In this document: positions 38,053 to 46,289 of the stretch, piece after piece
How positions within the stretch are numbered: position 1 is the stretch's first letter
Layout: each line of letters opens with the position of its first letter
DNA from: Paenibacillus ihumii
GTDB taxonomy: Bacteria > Bacillota > Bacilli > Paenibacillales > Paenibacillaceae
Assembly (NCBI RefSeq): GCF_001403875.1
Contig: NZ_LN884297.1
Coordinates: 1-64,000 of the forward strand
Direction: 5' to 3'
Length of the DNA stretch: 64,000 bases
Notes under the pieces: model-generated
Seen by the model: only the letters and a program-made list of their open reading frames with translations
Told to the model about the DNA's origin: nothing
The model's database searches: none
Program-made: the position numbers and the translations under genes

Positions 38053-40233
38053 TTAAGGCTCAATTCCCCACACCAGCGTGCCGTTCTGGTACAGAGTTAC
38101 TTTATCCCAATTCGCATAAGAGGTTTTAGTAGGGTCAAAGGAGTAATCATTGCTCTCATCTAAATTCGTCCAGTTGCTGCTATGATTGCGGGTTTGAATG
38201 TCGCCGGTGCTGCCTCCTGGCGCGAGCGTTCCTGCCGATGCATTGAATTTAATTTCGAGATAGCTATCGGCACCGGTTTCGATTTGGCTCATGCTAACAA
38301 ATGTGCCTGTCAAATTCGAGCAGCCGACCATCGCCCAGTCGCAGTTGAATTGCAGTGTCTGGTTGTTATCATTCGTAAAATAATAGCGGAGTGTCAGCTC
38401 GCTTAAAGCTACAGGCGTCGTTCCGTTATTGACAATGTTGAAATGCGGCTTGAACTGATTATCCGTTGCATTCGTGTCTCCCGCTTTGTATTGAACAACA
38501 AGATCCCCGGTCGGTCCCGGATTCGTGCTGCCACCCTGCGGCAACGCAGAGGCCTGAGTAGAATTCGGGCTGGAGCCTACATTGTTCGCAGCACTAACCA
38601 CATAGTAATATGTCGTCCCGTTCGTCACCGCGGTATCTGTATAGCTGGTCCCGCTAATGGTTGCCACCGTCGTGTAAGGTCCGCCGCTTGCGGTGGAGCG
38701 TTTAACAGTATAGCTGGTCGCACCTTGCGAAGCGTTCCAGCTCAAGGAGACCTGTCCGTCGCCAGCCGTAGCGCTCAGGCCAGCCGGTGCGCTAGGTGCA
38801 GTTGGAGGCGGATCTACCGGTCCCGGTCCTCCTCCGCTCGTCGGGATTGCAGGATAGGCATTTTGAACAAGCATTACGAACTGATCATGGAACCAGTGGC
38901 CGGATACAGGAGCATTAGGCAGCGCGCCAGTCAAGATTCCGTATTGTGTCTGGTAAGTCGGGTCGCACATGCGATCGAAGCCCTTGCCCTCGTTGTTCGG
39001 AATTTCAGAGCTGGAGCCGTCGGATTCACCCGGAGGCTTGACCCAGACAAATGCATCGATATGGGAAGCCGGGAAATCTGCCGGTGCAGTCTCAGGCGCT
39101 CTGCCCATTCCGGCACCGCTGTTATTGCACCACAGACCGCGATGCTGACGGCGATCCACGCGGCCGGAGTCTACAATCTCGTTAACCGTAGAACCAATAG
39201 CGCTGGTCGGTCGATCAGGTCCGCCCCAGCCGTTGCGGGAAGTATCGATAATAAAGCCAATGCTGCTCGGCCAGCCGGCGGCTACGAATCCGGAATACAA
39301 GCCTGCTGCAAAATCAGCCTCGCTGAAGTACGGATTCCACTCATAGAAATTGGCGGATCTGAGCGGCATTCCGTTCACGTTGCGATTCGGATCCGGGAGA
39401 TTAGGCTCCTCCAGCGGAGTCGTATTGGCCGTGTTCAAAGCGAAGCCGTCAATGCTGGCAAAGCCGGCATTCGTAGCTTGAGCTACCTGCGTATACAGCT
39501 GGATAGCGCCTTGGCGGTTATCGTCCCAACCGAGCCAGCCGGAGTGACCGATATCAACGTAGGTATACACATTAGGAATTACAGCAAGCTTATTCAGCGT
39601 ATATTTGAACGCATCTACATAAATGCCGCTGGAATTCGCCGCTGCACATGCCGGGGTGCTGAGGTTGGTCACCAGGTTGGGAAGGCTGTCCGGCTCAACA
39701 ACCGTAACGATGCGGATATCTTGATATTTAGGATTAGAGAAAATGTCAGCAATCACATCGATATAATCAGTTTTGTACGTTTGCAGGCCTGCTTGCGTCA
39801 GCGGCAGCTCCCCGTTAGATGCAAGAGCGTGACAGTCGCGGCCGGGCAAATTATAAATGACGAACTCGGCAACGATCGGCGTATTGCCCTGCTTCTGGGC
39901 CAGGGCTGCATCGAGGTGCCCCTCGAGGCTGCGGCGGTTGCCATTGTTCTCGCCGCCATAAATTGCAGCGATGCGATCAAGCCAAACGTAAGTGTTGTAG
40001 GATTTAACGGTCTCCATTTTTGCTTTCAACGTGCTGTCGCTAACCTTAGCTATAGAAGTATCAATCAATGCAGCATAGTCAGGATTGATATACTTTGTCG
40101 CGCCAACATACGGGTTGTCTACATGAGCTTCCGCCGCCTGAGCGTTTGGATTTCCGAAAGGTGTGAACATCGTGACAACCAATGCTGAGATCAACGCAAA
40201 CACCGCGGTGCGTTTGGGCAAATACTTTATCAT
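38053..40233 (-). CDS. secreted GH6 cellulase with FN3 and CBM3
   Basis: The 726-residue secreted enzyme has a signal peptide (about 1-33) and a GH6 catalytic domain (about 38-465). The fibronectin type III module (about 480-565) has the motif APAGLSATAGDGQVSLSWN. A linker and a CBM3 (about 577-726) follow. GH6 signatures are intact: the VVEPDSLPNLVTN motif with the catalytic acid Asp, and IYNLPGRDCHALASNGE. GH6 enzymes attack cellulose from the non-reducing end or internally; the family holds cellobiohydrolases and endoglucanases, and loop structure would decide. It is the first gene of the cluster. AGGAG precedes the ATG. Confidence 0.93.
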   Translation of the reverse strand: MIKYLPKRTAVFALISALVVTMFTPFGNPNAQAAEAHVDNPYVGATKYINPDYAALIDTSIAKVSDSTLKAKMETVKSYNTYVWLDRIAAIYGGENNGNRRSLEGHLDAALAQKQGNTPIVAEFVIYNLPGRDCHALASNGELPLTQAGLQTYKTDYIDVIADIFSNPKYQDIRIVTVVEPDSLPNLVTNLSTPACAAANSSGIYVDAFKYTLNKLAVIPNVYTYVDIGHSGWLGWDDNRQGAIQLYTQVAQATNAGFASIDGFALNTANTTPLEEPNLPDPNRNVNGMPLRSANFYEWNPYFSEADFAAGLYSGFVAAGWPSSIGFIIDTSRNGWGGPDRPTSAIGSTVNEIVDSGRVDRRQHRGLWCNNSGAGMGRAPETAPADFPASHIDAFVWVKPPGESDGSSSEIPNNEGKGFDRMCDPTYQTQYGILTGALPNAPVSGHWFHDQFVMLVQNAYPAIPTSGGGPGPVDPPPTAPSAPAGLSATAGDGQVSLSWNASQGATSYTVKRSTASGGPYTTVATISGTSYTDTAVTNGTTYYYVVSAANNVGSSPNSTQASALPQGGSTNPGPTGDLVVQYKAGDTNATDNQFKPHFNIVNNGTTPVALSELTLRYYFTNDNNQTLQFNCDWAMVGCSNLTGTFVSMSQIETGADSYLEIKFNASAGTLAPGGSTGDIQTRNHSSNWTNLDESNDYSFDPTKTSYANWDKVTLYQNGTLVWGIEP

Positions 40234-40285
40234 TTCTTTCAGCTCCTGTTATAAATTTTCATTGAGTATTCATTCGCCGGTGAAA

Positions 40286-40299
40286 TGTATGCGCTCTCA
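40286..40299. promoter_or_regulatory. candidate cre (CcpA) site in the GH6 leader
   Basis: TGTATGCGCTCTCA differs from the cre consensus TGWNANCGNTNWCA at one position. It lies about 50 bp upstream of the GH6 start and about 240 bp downstream of the candidate promoter. There a CcpA roadblock would repress the cellulase genes on glucose. The call rests on motif only. Confidence 0.35.
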
Positions 40300-40528
40300 A
40301 AATGTTGCCTTTCGAATATGCCGTCCTTTGTCGTCCTACTCTTGCTCTCCTTACTTAACTCTTCCTAAAATAATTTCACAAACAGCTAACAAAATATGCT
40401 GAACGATCACTCCTTTCTTCTTTAAAACATTGTCATTACACGGCGATTATCCGTCGAAATGACATAAAAGGGAGAATCCCTGACGACAAACAACTGTTAA
40501 AAAACAAATTGTTCACCATCTAGGCACA

Positions 40529-40558
40529 AATATACCATAAATAGTAAAAATAATACAA
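40529..40558 (-). promoter_or_regulatory. candidate promoter of the GH6-GH10-GH9 genes
   Basis: On the minus strand, -35 TTGTAT (40553-40558), an 18-bp spacer and -10 TATATT (40529-40534). This would give a leader of nearly 300 nt before GH6. The surrounding 40234-40672 is AT-rich non-coding DNA, in which I see no other gene. Confidence 0.45.
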
Positions 40559-40672
40559 TCTTTTTATTCATTTTATTTTAAATAAGTTTAAAACCATGTT
40601 AGCAAGTTGTTTTTTAATTAGCATAAGAGATCACCTCATTGTTTTTCACAAGCTTTGTTTCAAAAACGCATT

Positions 40673-40699
40673 AAAAAAACTGCGCGTAGTTCGCGCAGT
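40673..40699 (-). terminator. intrinsic terminator after spoVID
   Basis: The minus strand has ACTGCGCG / CGCGCAGT with a 5-nt loop and seven T. It ends the hem-spoVID gene run and isolates it from the cellulase genes. Confidence 0.9.
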
Positions 40700-40738
40700 C
40701 AAATTATATTAAATACCGAGCCGGCAGGCTTTTAGTAA

Positions 40739-42097
40739 TTAAGGGATATACAGTACCTGGCCTTCTGCTAGATTATGCTCCGCCAGCCGGTTATATAGCT
40801 GCAGCTCCCTCGTGCTGAGATTGTAGCGCTCAGCGATTTCATCCAAGGTCTCTTCTCGCTGAACGATGACGAGCCGGATTTTCCGGAAGGGAGATGGGTC
40901 CTCCGCATTACCAAAGAACAGGTTCTTCCAACGAACCTCCTCTTCGTCCCCTTGCTCCTCTGCTGCCAGCTTTACGTTCTCATCTTCCTGATCGGGCAAG
41001 CCTTCCATATCTTTATTCGGCCGATGGGTAGACAGCAGCTTGGTGATGCCGATATCATTCCCCTGCACCGTCTCATCCGCTTTTTTGCTGTTCAGGGCGA
41101 TCTTCAGCTCTTTTTTCTCCTCAGGCTGAGGACGGATTTCCGGTTCCCCTGCCTCGTAAGAGAACTCTTCCGGCTCCGGTTCGGTAACTGCCGCCAAAGC
41201 CTCCTCTGAATTCGTGCTGAATTCAGGCTCGGGAGCCTTTGTTTCCTCCGGCTGCCTGGGGATAGCCTGTACGCCCTCTGCGGCATCGCTCTCCTGCGCC
41301 TCTGCCAGCTCCGTGATGACATGCTCCGATGCATCCTGACGTTCTTCTCCCTTGAACCAGACGTCGTAGTCCTCCCCCTGCTGCTCCGCTTCCCCTGCTG
41401 CGTGTACAGGGGCTGCCGCCTCCTTGTCCTTCCAAAGCGCGGAGGCCAGAAGCGGCGAATCCTCTGTCCAGGAAATCACGTTCTGTGGACCGGACTTCGG
41501 CAGCTCGGGTAAATCCGGCAGCTCAGCATGCCCCGGGGAGCTCTGCCCTTCAGAGGCGCTATAGTCTCTGTAGACCGGTGCTGCCTCTTCGGTCAACCAT
41601 TCCTGCGGCTTCTCCTCTTCTTCCCGCCAAGGGCCGGCGGGCGGCTGCTCCGCGAAATCTGTCACATCGAAATTATCCTGCCTGGATTCGTGGGCCGCAA
41701 GGAACTCACTGTCCTTCCACTCTTCGCTTCCGGCCAATGTCGTTGTTTCGATGCCCTGGAGGGACAGAACCCCGGTAATATTCAAGCTGCGGGCGCTAAG
41801 CAGATTCACGTCGAAATTTTCAATTTCAACGGCGATCTCCTCAAGCTTATTAACCCGGCTAAGCGGAATCGTGATTTCGACCGGAATCCAGTGCTCCAGC
41901 TTGCAGCTCTCCCCTTGCCCCCGATACAGCCCTGACAGCAGCAAATGGCCGCGAAGCGCGGCATATTCCTCGCCAGGGATCACCTGAATTTGTGGAAAAA
42001 GCTCTATTTCCTCCAATTCTTCAATCCCAACCACATCTTCCGATAAATGAACGCGCTCATAAATATCAAACCTCAGACCGTAGGATTGATCAGCCAA
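40739..42097 (-). CDS. spoVID: SpoVID spore coat morphogenetic protein
   Basis: The 452-residue protein has a conserved N-terminal domain (about 1-115), a long acidic Glu/Pro-rich middle and a C-terminal LysM domain (about 405-452). It ends in VLYIP, as B. subtilis SpoVID does. SpoVID directs coat encasement of the forespore and interacts with SafA and SpoIVA. The start is TTG with AAAGGAGGT 9 nt upstream. The position after hemL and the rluA-type gene resembles the Bacillus hem-spoVID order. Confidence 0.9.
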   Translation of the reverse strand: MADQSYGLRFDIYERVHLSEDVVGIEELEEIELFPQIQVIPGEEYAALRGHLLLSGLYRGQGESCKLEHWIPVEITIPLSRVNKLEEIAVEIENFDVNLLSARSLNITGVLSLQGIETTTLAGSEEWKDSEFLAAHESRQDNFDVTDFAEQPPAGPWREEEEKPQEWLTEEAAPVYRDYSASEGQSSPGHAELPDLPELPKSGPQNVISWTEDSPLLASALWKDKEAAAPVHAAGEAEQQGEDYDVWFKGEERQDASEHVITELAEAQESDAAEGVQAIPRQPEETKAPEPEFSTNSEEALAAVTEPEPEEFSYEAGEPEIRPQPEEKKELKIALNSKKADETVQGNDIGITKLLSTHRPNKDMEGLPDQEDENVKLAAEEQGDEEEVRWKNLFFGNAEDPSPFRKIRLVIVQREETLDEIAERYNLSTRELQLYNRLAEHNLAEGQVLYIP

Positions 42098-42224
42098 GAA
42101 TGATACCTCCTTTCAGCATTTCCAAACATGATTTCGTCATCCCATGGATGGCATGGTCCAAATCATCGCTCGTTATATTTATATGCTTGAAAGAAAAGTG
42201 CATGCCTGCTTTTTGGCGATCCAC
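42090..42224 (-). CDS. possible small ORF coupled to spoVID
   Basis: A 44-codon frame starts at GTG 42224 with GAGGGA six nt upstream. Its stop TGA (42090-42092) overlaps the TTG start of spoVID by reading TTGGCTGA. The predicted peptide begins MDRQKAGMHFSFKHINITSD, and I do not recognise it. It would put the spoVID ribosome-binding site inside a translated frame. It may be chance, since only length, a start site and coupling support it. Confidence 0.3.
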   Translation of the reverse strand: MDRQKAGMHFSFKHINITSDDLDHAIHGMTKSCLEMLKGGIILG

Positions 42225-42261
42225 CCGTAATCCCTCATGCCTTATGCGTTCACGTATGCCC

Positions 42262-43170
42262 TTAAGCCCTCAGCCTCCTGAGCAGCCCTTCCCAGCTTGC
42301 AGGCCAGGGATCCTGCACAGACACGTCTTCCCCGGTCAACGGATGGGCAAAGCTCAGGCTCTCTCCATGAAGCGCCTGGCGGGGCGTAAGCCTTGTACTG
42401 CCACCATACAATGCATCGCCGATGAGCGGATGCCCGGCATGACTCATGTGAACGCGAATCTGATGCGTGCGTCCGGTTTCCAGCGTAAGACGGACGAGAC
42501 TGGCCGACGAATAAGCCTCCAGCAGCTCTACGCGCGTTACCGCCCGTTGGCCCGACGGAGATACCCGCCGGCGCGACTTATGATGCCGATCCTTGCCGAT
42601 CGGCTGATCGATGACGCGAAGCGCGGGATCTACGACGCCCTGCACCAGTGCAACGTAGACCCGGCCGATTTCCTTGCGCGCCATCGCCGCATCCAGCTTT
42701 AGCTGGGAAAATACATTTTTGGCATAGAGCACCGGACCTGAAGTAAATTCGTCCAGCCGGTGTATATGCTCAGGGGCAACGGCTTCGCCGCGCTCCAGAT
42801 ACAGCGCCGCCACCATATTGGCCAGGGTCGGCTGGCGGCTGTGCCCGTCCGGGTGCACCTTGACCCCTGCTGGCTTATGTACGACGAGGCAGAAATCATC
42901 CTCGTACAAAATTTGCAGCGGATGCTCCGGCTGCAGCGGATCATACTGCGAGAGTCTTGGGGGAAAAAGCCGCAGGCGCAGGCGATCCCCGGCCAGCTTG
43001 ATGCCCTGCTCAGCTTCAAGCTGGCGCCGCAGCTTAGGAGGCAGGCCAAGCGCGCCTTCCAGCCATGCTATCGCCGCCTCCTTACGATCGCCGCCTTCCG
43101 GCACAGCGAGCCTGCCTGGCATCAGCTCCAGCCATTCCCCGCGCCTGGTCCCCGCAATCCTTGGACTCAC
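42262..43170 (-). CDS. RluA-family pseudouridine synthase
   Basis: The 302-residue protein has the RluA catalytic signature HRLDEFTSG (about 138-146), where Asp attacks the target uracil, and the later motif [13 protein letters not shown]. The usual HRLDRxTSG has Glu-Phe in place of Arg-x here, a small deviation. The RNA target cannot be told from sequence. It overlaps hemL by 4 bp (GTGA), so it is translated with the heme genes. Confidence 0.9.
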   Translation of the reverse strand: MSPRIAGTRRGEWLELMPGRLAVPEGGDRKEAAIAWLEGALGLPPKLRRQLEAEQGIKLAGDRLRLRLFPPRLSQYDPLQPEHPLQILYEDDFCLVVHKPAGVKVHPDGHSRQPTLANMVAALYLERGEAVAPEHIHRLDEFTSGPVLYAKNVFSQLKLDAAMARKEIGRVYVALVQGVVDPALRVIDQPIGKDRHHKSRRRVSPSGQRAVTRVELLEAYSSASLVRLTLETGRTHQIRVHMSHAGHPLIGDALYGGSTRLTPRQALHGESLSFAHPLTGEDVSVQDPWPASWEGLLRRLRA

Positions 43171-44468
43171 AGCTTCTGCAGCGCTTTGCGATGCGCCTCG
43201 ATCGTAGCATCAATGTCCTCGTCCGTGTGAACACCGGAGACGAACATTCCTTCGAACTGAGACGGAGCAATGTTGATCCCCTCTTGTACCAGCGCGCCAA
43301 AATAACGGCGGAACAGCTCCAAATCGCTAGTCTTCGCCGTATCATAATTGATGACCTGCTCATTCGTAAAGAACGGGCAGACCATGGAGCCAACGCGATT
43401 GATTACGCTAGGGATTCCAGCTTCCTTCGCATTCGCTTCCAGCCCGGCCTGAAGCTTCGCCGACAGACGCTCAAGACGATCATAAACCTCAGGCGTGAGC
43501 AGCGATAATGTAGTATAACCGGCAATCATGGCCAGCGGGTTGCCGCTTAGCGTTCCGGCTTGATAGATTGGGCCGGATGGAGCGATCTGCTCCATAATTT
43601 CGCGTTTACCGCCATAAGCGCCCACCGGAAGTCCTCCGCCGATCACTTTGCCGAGACAGGTCAGATCCGGGGTAACGCCATACAGGCCTTGGGCACAATG
43701 CAAATGAACGCGGAAGCCGGTCATCACCTCATCAAAAATAAGCAGGCTGCCGTACTCCGTCGTAATGCGGCGCAGGCCTTCCAGAAATCCGGGCTGCGGC
43801 GGTACAACGCCCATATTCCCTGCAACCGGCTCTACGATGACGCCTGCGATCTCTTCGCCAAAGCGTTCGAAGGCCAATTTGACGGATTCCAGGTCATTAT
43901 AAGGAACGGTAAGGGTGTTCGCGGCTACGCTCTCCGGTACGCCCGGGCTGTCCGGCAGCCCCAGCGTCGCTACGCCGGAGCCGGCCTTGATGAGCAGGCT
44001 GTCGGCATGACCATGGTAGGAGCCCTCGAACTTCATGATTTTGCTGCGTCCGGTATAACCGCGAGCCAGACGAATCGCGCTCATCGTAGCTTCCGTGCCG
44101 GAGTTGACCATCCGCACGACCTCGATCGACGGCACGCGCTCTGCAACGAGCTGAGCCATTTGCGTCTCCAGCAGCGTAGGCGCGCCGAAGCTCGTCCCTT
44201 TTGCAGCCGTTTCCTGCAGGGCTTTTACGACCTCCGGGTGAGCATGTCCCATAATTAACGGTCCCCATGAACCCACATAATCGATGTAGCTGTTCCCGTC
44301 GATATCATATATGCGCGAGCCGATGCCGTGATCCATATAAATCGGCGTCAGCCCAACGGATTTGAACGCGCGAACCGGGCTGTTGACTCCGCCGGGCAGC
44401 ACTTTTTTCGCTTCTTCAAAAGCCTGATGGGAACGTTCTTCCCCTTTGCGTCCGATAATTGTACTCAT
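43167..44468 (-). CDS. hemL: glutamate-1-semialdehyde 2,1-aminomutase
   Basis: The 433-residue class III PLP enzyme converts glutamate semialdehyde to 5-aminolevulinate, the second step of the C5 heme pathway. The PLP lysine lies in [16 protein letters not shown] and the [13 protein letters not shown] motif precedes it. I chose ATG 44468, as AAGGAG lies 10 nt upstream; a GTG three codons earlier abuts the site. Confidence 0.97.
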   Translation of the reverse strand: MSTIIGRKGEERSHQAFEEAKKVLPGGVNSPVRAFKSVGLTPIYMDHGIGSRIYDIDGNSYIDYVGSWGPLIMGHAHPEVVKALQETAAKGTSFGAPTLLETQMAQLVAERVPSIEVVRMVNSGTEATMSAIRLARGYTGRSKIMKFEGSYHGHADSLLIKAGSGVATLGLPDSPGVPESVAANTLTVPYNDLESVKLAFERFGEEIAGVIVEPVAGNMGVVPPQPGFLEGLRRITTEYGSLLIFDEVMTGFRVHLHCAQGLYGVTPDLTCLGKVIGGGLPVGAYGGKREIMEQIAPSGPIYQAGTLSGNPLAMIAGYTTLSLLTPEVYDRLERLSAKLQAGLEANAKEAGIPSVINRVGSMVCPFFTNEQVINYDTAKTSDLELFRRYFGALVQEGINIAPSQFEGMFVSGVHTDEDIDATIEAHRKALQKL

Positions 44469-44567
44469 TGACGTCACGCTCCTTGCTTTGTTTGATCTGT
44501 GATCTGTACTCGAACTCCCAAGTAAGCCTCAGGTAAATCTTAGGCAAGTCTTAAAGCATCAGGTGAT

Positions 44568-45572
44568 TTACCTGCCTTCGCGCAGCCAGCGCGCCGCATC
44601 TTTGGCAAAATACGTGATGATAATGTCTGCACCGGCCCGCTTCATGCCTAGCAGCATCTCATTGACGACCGCCTGCTCGTTGATCCACCCTTGCTGGGCT
44701 GCTGCCTTGACCATAGAATACTCGCCGCTCACATTGTAGGCCACGATCGGCAGGTCAAATTGGTCCCGAAGCATGCGGATCACATCCATATAGGCTAGCG
44801 CCGGCTTAACCATAAGCATATCCGCACCCTCTAGCACATCTGTCTCCGCTTCGCGCAGCGCTTCGCGGGCATTCGCCGGATCCATCTGATACGTCTTGCG
44901 GTCGCCGAATTGCGGCGCCGAATCCGCAGCCTCCCGGAACGGGCCGTAGAAGGCCGAGGCATATTTTACGGAATACGACATAATTGGCACATGGGTATAG
45001 CCTGCTTCGTCTAGTCCGTGGCGAATCGCTTGGACGAAGCCGTCCATCATATTCGATGGAGCGATGATGTCAGCTCCCGCTTGCGCCTGTGACACTGCCG
45101 TCTTCACCAGGAGCTCCAATGATTCATCGTTCAACACGTCCCCGCAGACATGGCCATCCCGTTCAAAGGTGTGTACCATACCGCAATGGCCGTGATCCGT
45201 AAATTCACATAGGCAGGTATCCGCGACCACGAGCAAATCGGGGTACCATGACTTGATGAGCCGGGTGGCTTCCTGCACGATGCCAGTTTCGACGAAGGCC
45301 GACGTACCTACGCTGTCCTTTTGTTCAGGAATGCCGAACAGCAGTACCGCCGGAATGCCAAGATCAACAATCTCCTTCACTTCCTCCTGAAGACGGTCTA
45401 AAGAGAAGTGGAACACGCCCGGCATCGAAGAGATTTCACTTTTTACATTGCTGCCATAGGTGACGAATATCGGCTGCACAAAATCATCGATGGTGAGCAC
45501 GGTTTCGCGAACCATGCCGCGGATCGCAGCCGATTGCCGCAAACGGCGGTGTCTTACGATTGGAAATGTCAT
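44568..45572 (-). CDS. hemB: delta-aminolevulinic acid dehydratase
   Basis: This 334-residue porphobilinogen synthase joins two 5-aminolevulinate molecules. The metal-binding Cys motif [17 protein letters not shown] marks the zinc-type enzyme. The Schiff-base lysines are in [12 protein letters not shown] and [10 protein letters not shown] chose ATG at 45572, preceded by AAAGGACG. The frame stays open for another 138 codons upstream, but that stretch is repeat DNA without conservation. Confidence 0.97.
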   Translation of the reverse strand: MTFPIVRHRRLRQSAAIRGMVRETVLTIDDFVQPIFVTYGSNVKSEISSMPGVFHFSLDRLQEEVKEIVDLGIPAVLLFGIPEQKDSVGTSAFVETGIVQEATRLIKSWYPDLLVVADTCLCEFTDHGHCGMVHTFERDGHVCGDVLNDESLELLVKTAVSQAQAGADIIAPSNMMDGFVQAIRHGLDEAGYTHVPIMSYSVKYASAFYGPFREAADSAPQFGDRKTYQMDPANAREALREAETDVLEGADMLMVKPALAYMDVIRMLRDQFDLPIVAYNVSGEYSMVKAAAQQGWINEQAVVNEMLLGMKRAGADIIITYFAKDAARWLREGR

Positions 45573-45957
45573 AGTTGGTATCGTCCTTTCAATTGGATCC
45601 CATCCCACCCAAACCCTCCCTTGTCGTAAGGGAGGGCTCCAAGGGCTGCGCCCTCTGGACTCCCGCAATGGGAATAACGTAGGAGGGGCAGAGGCGCTCC
45701 TGCATTGCTGTCCCCTGGCGGGGATGCGCTTAGGTTTGGTGTGTGGAACGCTTTTCCCCCTTCGGGTACGTCTTACTTTTGGCGCCCCGGGGCAACCTGG
45801 GTAAACATTCTGCTCAGCCCTGCTGCGGGTGGCGCTCCCGGGCAGGCAGTGTGCAATCAGCCGCTTGTCGCCCTGACGGGCCCGCTCTACGTTAAGCGCT
45901 CCTGCTGTCGGGTGGATGGAGTTTATTTGGCTGTATTGAGTTAGGATGGCTGTGAGG
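45573..45957. repeat. GC-rich hairpin-dense intergenic segment in the hem operon
   Basis: Perfect hairpin CCCTCCCTT/AAGGGAGGG at 45614-45636 (5-nt loop) is followed by CCAAGGGC/GCCCTCTGG at 45639-45658. A degenerate copy of the 88-bp unit start lies near 45706-45730 (TGTCCCCTGGCGGGGATGCG). The sequence is GC-rich and looks non-coding. Confidence 0.7.
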
Positions 45958-46260
45958 GGCGCTGTCCCCTGCGGGGAGGCGCTCACTGCGGCGCAAGGAT
46001 TGTTACTTTGCGCGGTGCCTCTTTCTTTCTACTGACTACGGTATTGGCGCTCTCCCTTGCGGGGATACGCTCACTACGGTGCAGAGATTAGTTACTTTAC
46101 GTGGTGCCTCTTACTGCTACTGACTACGGTACTGGCGCTGTCCCCTGCGGGGATACGCTCACTACGGCGCAGAGATTAGTTACTTTACGTGGTGCCTCTT
46201 ACTGCTACTGACTACGGTACTGGCGTTCTCCCTTGCGGGATACGCTTGCTGCGGTGCAAA
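45958..46260. repeat. 88-bp direct tandem repeat array
   Basis: Units start at 45958, 46046, 46134 and 46222 (partial), so the period is exactly 88 bp. Each unit begins GGCGCTSTCCCYTGCGGGG and ends near CTACTGACTACGGTAYT. Units 2 and 3 differ at only a few positions. No protein-coding character is evident. Confidence 0.9.
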
Positions 46261-46289
46261 ATATATAAATTATGAGAGCTATTCCATAG

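Noticed and set aside
38443..40188. 581-codon open frame antisense to the GH6 gene
   Set aside because: It lies wholly opposite a clear GH6 cellulase. Its product is Arg/Ile-rich without a known fold; long antisense frames are common opposite GC-rich genes.
33377..40233. Cellulosome components
   Set aside because: None of the three glycoside hydrolases has a dockerin and no cohesin protein is encoded nearby; they are free CBM3 enzymes.
45573..45986. N-terminal extension of hemB by 138 codons
   Set aside because: HemB proteins start near MTFPIVRH, a good ribosome-binding site precedes ATG 45572, and the extension lies in repeat DNA.
45958..46260. CRISPR array
   Set aside because: The 88-bp units are contiguous tandem copies without unique spacers, and no cas genes are nearby.
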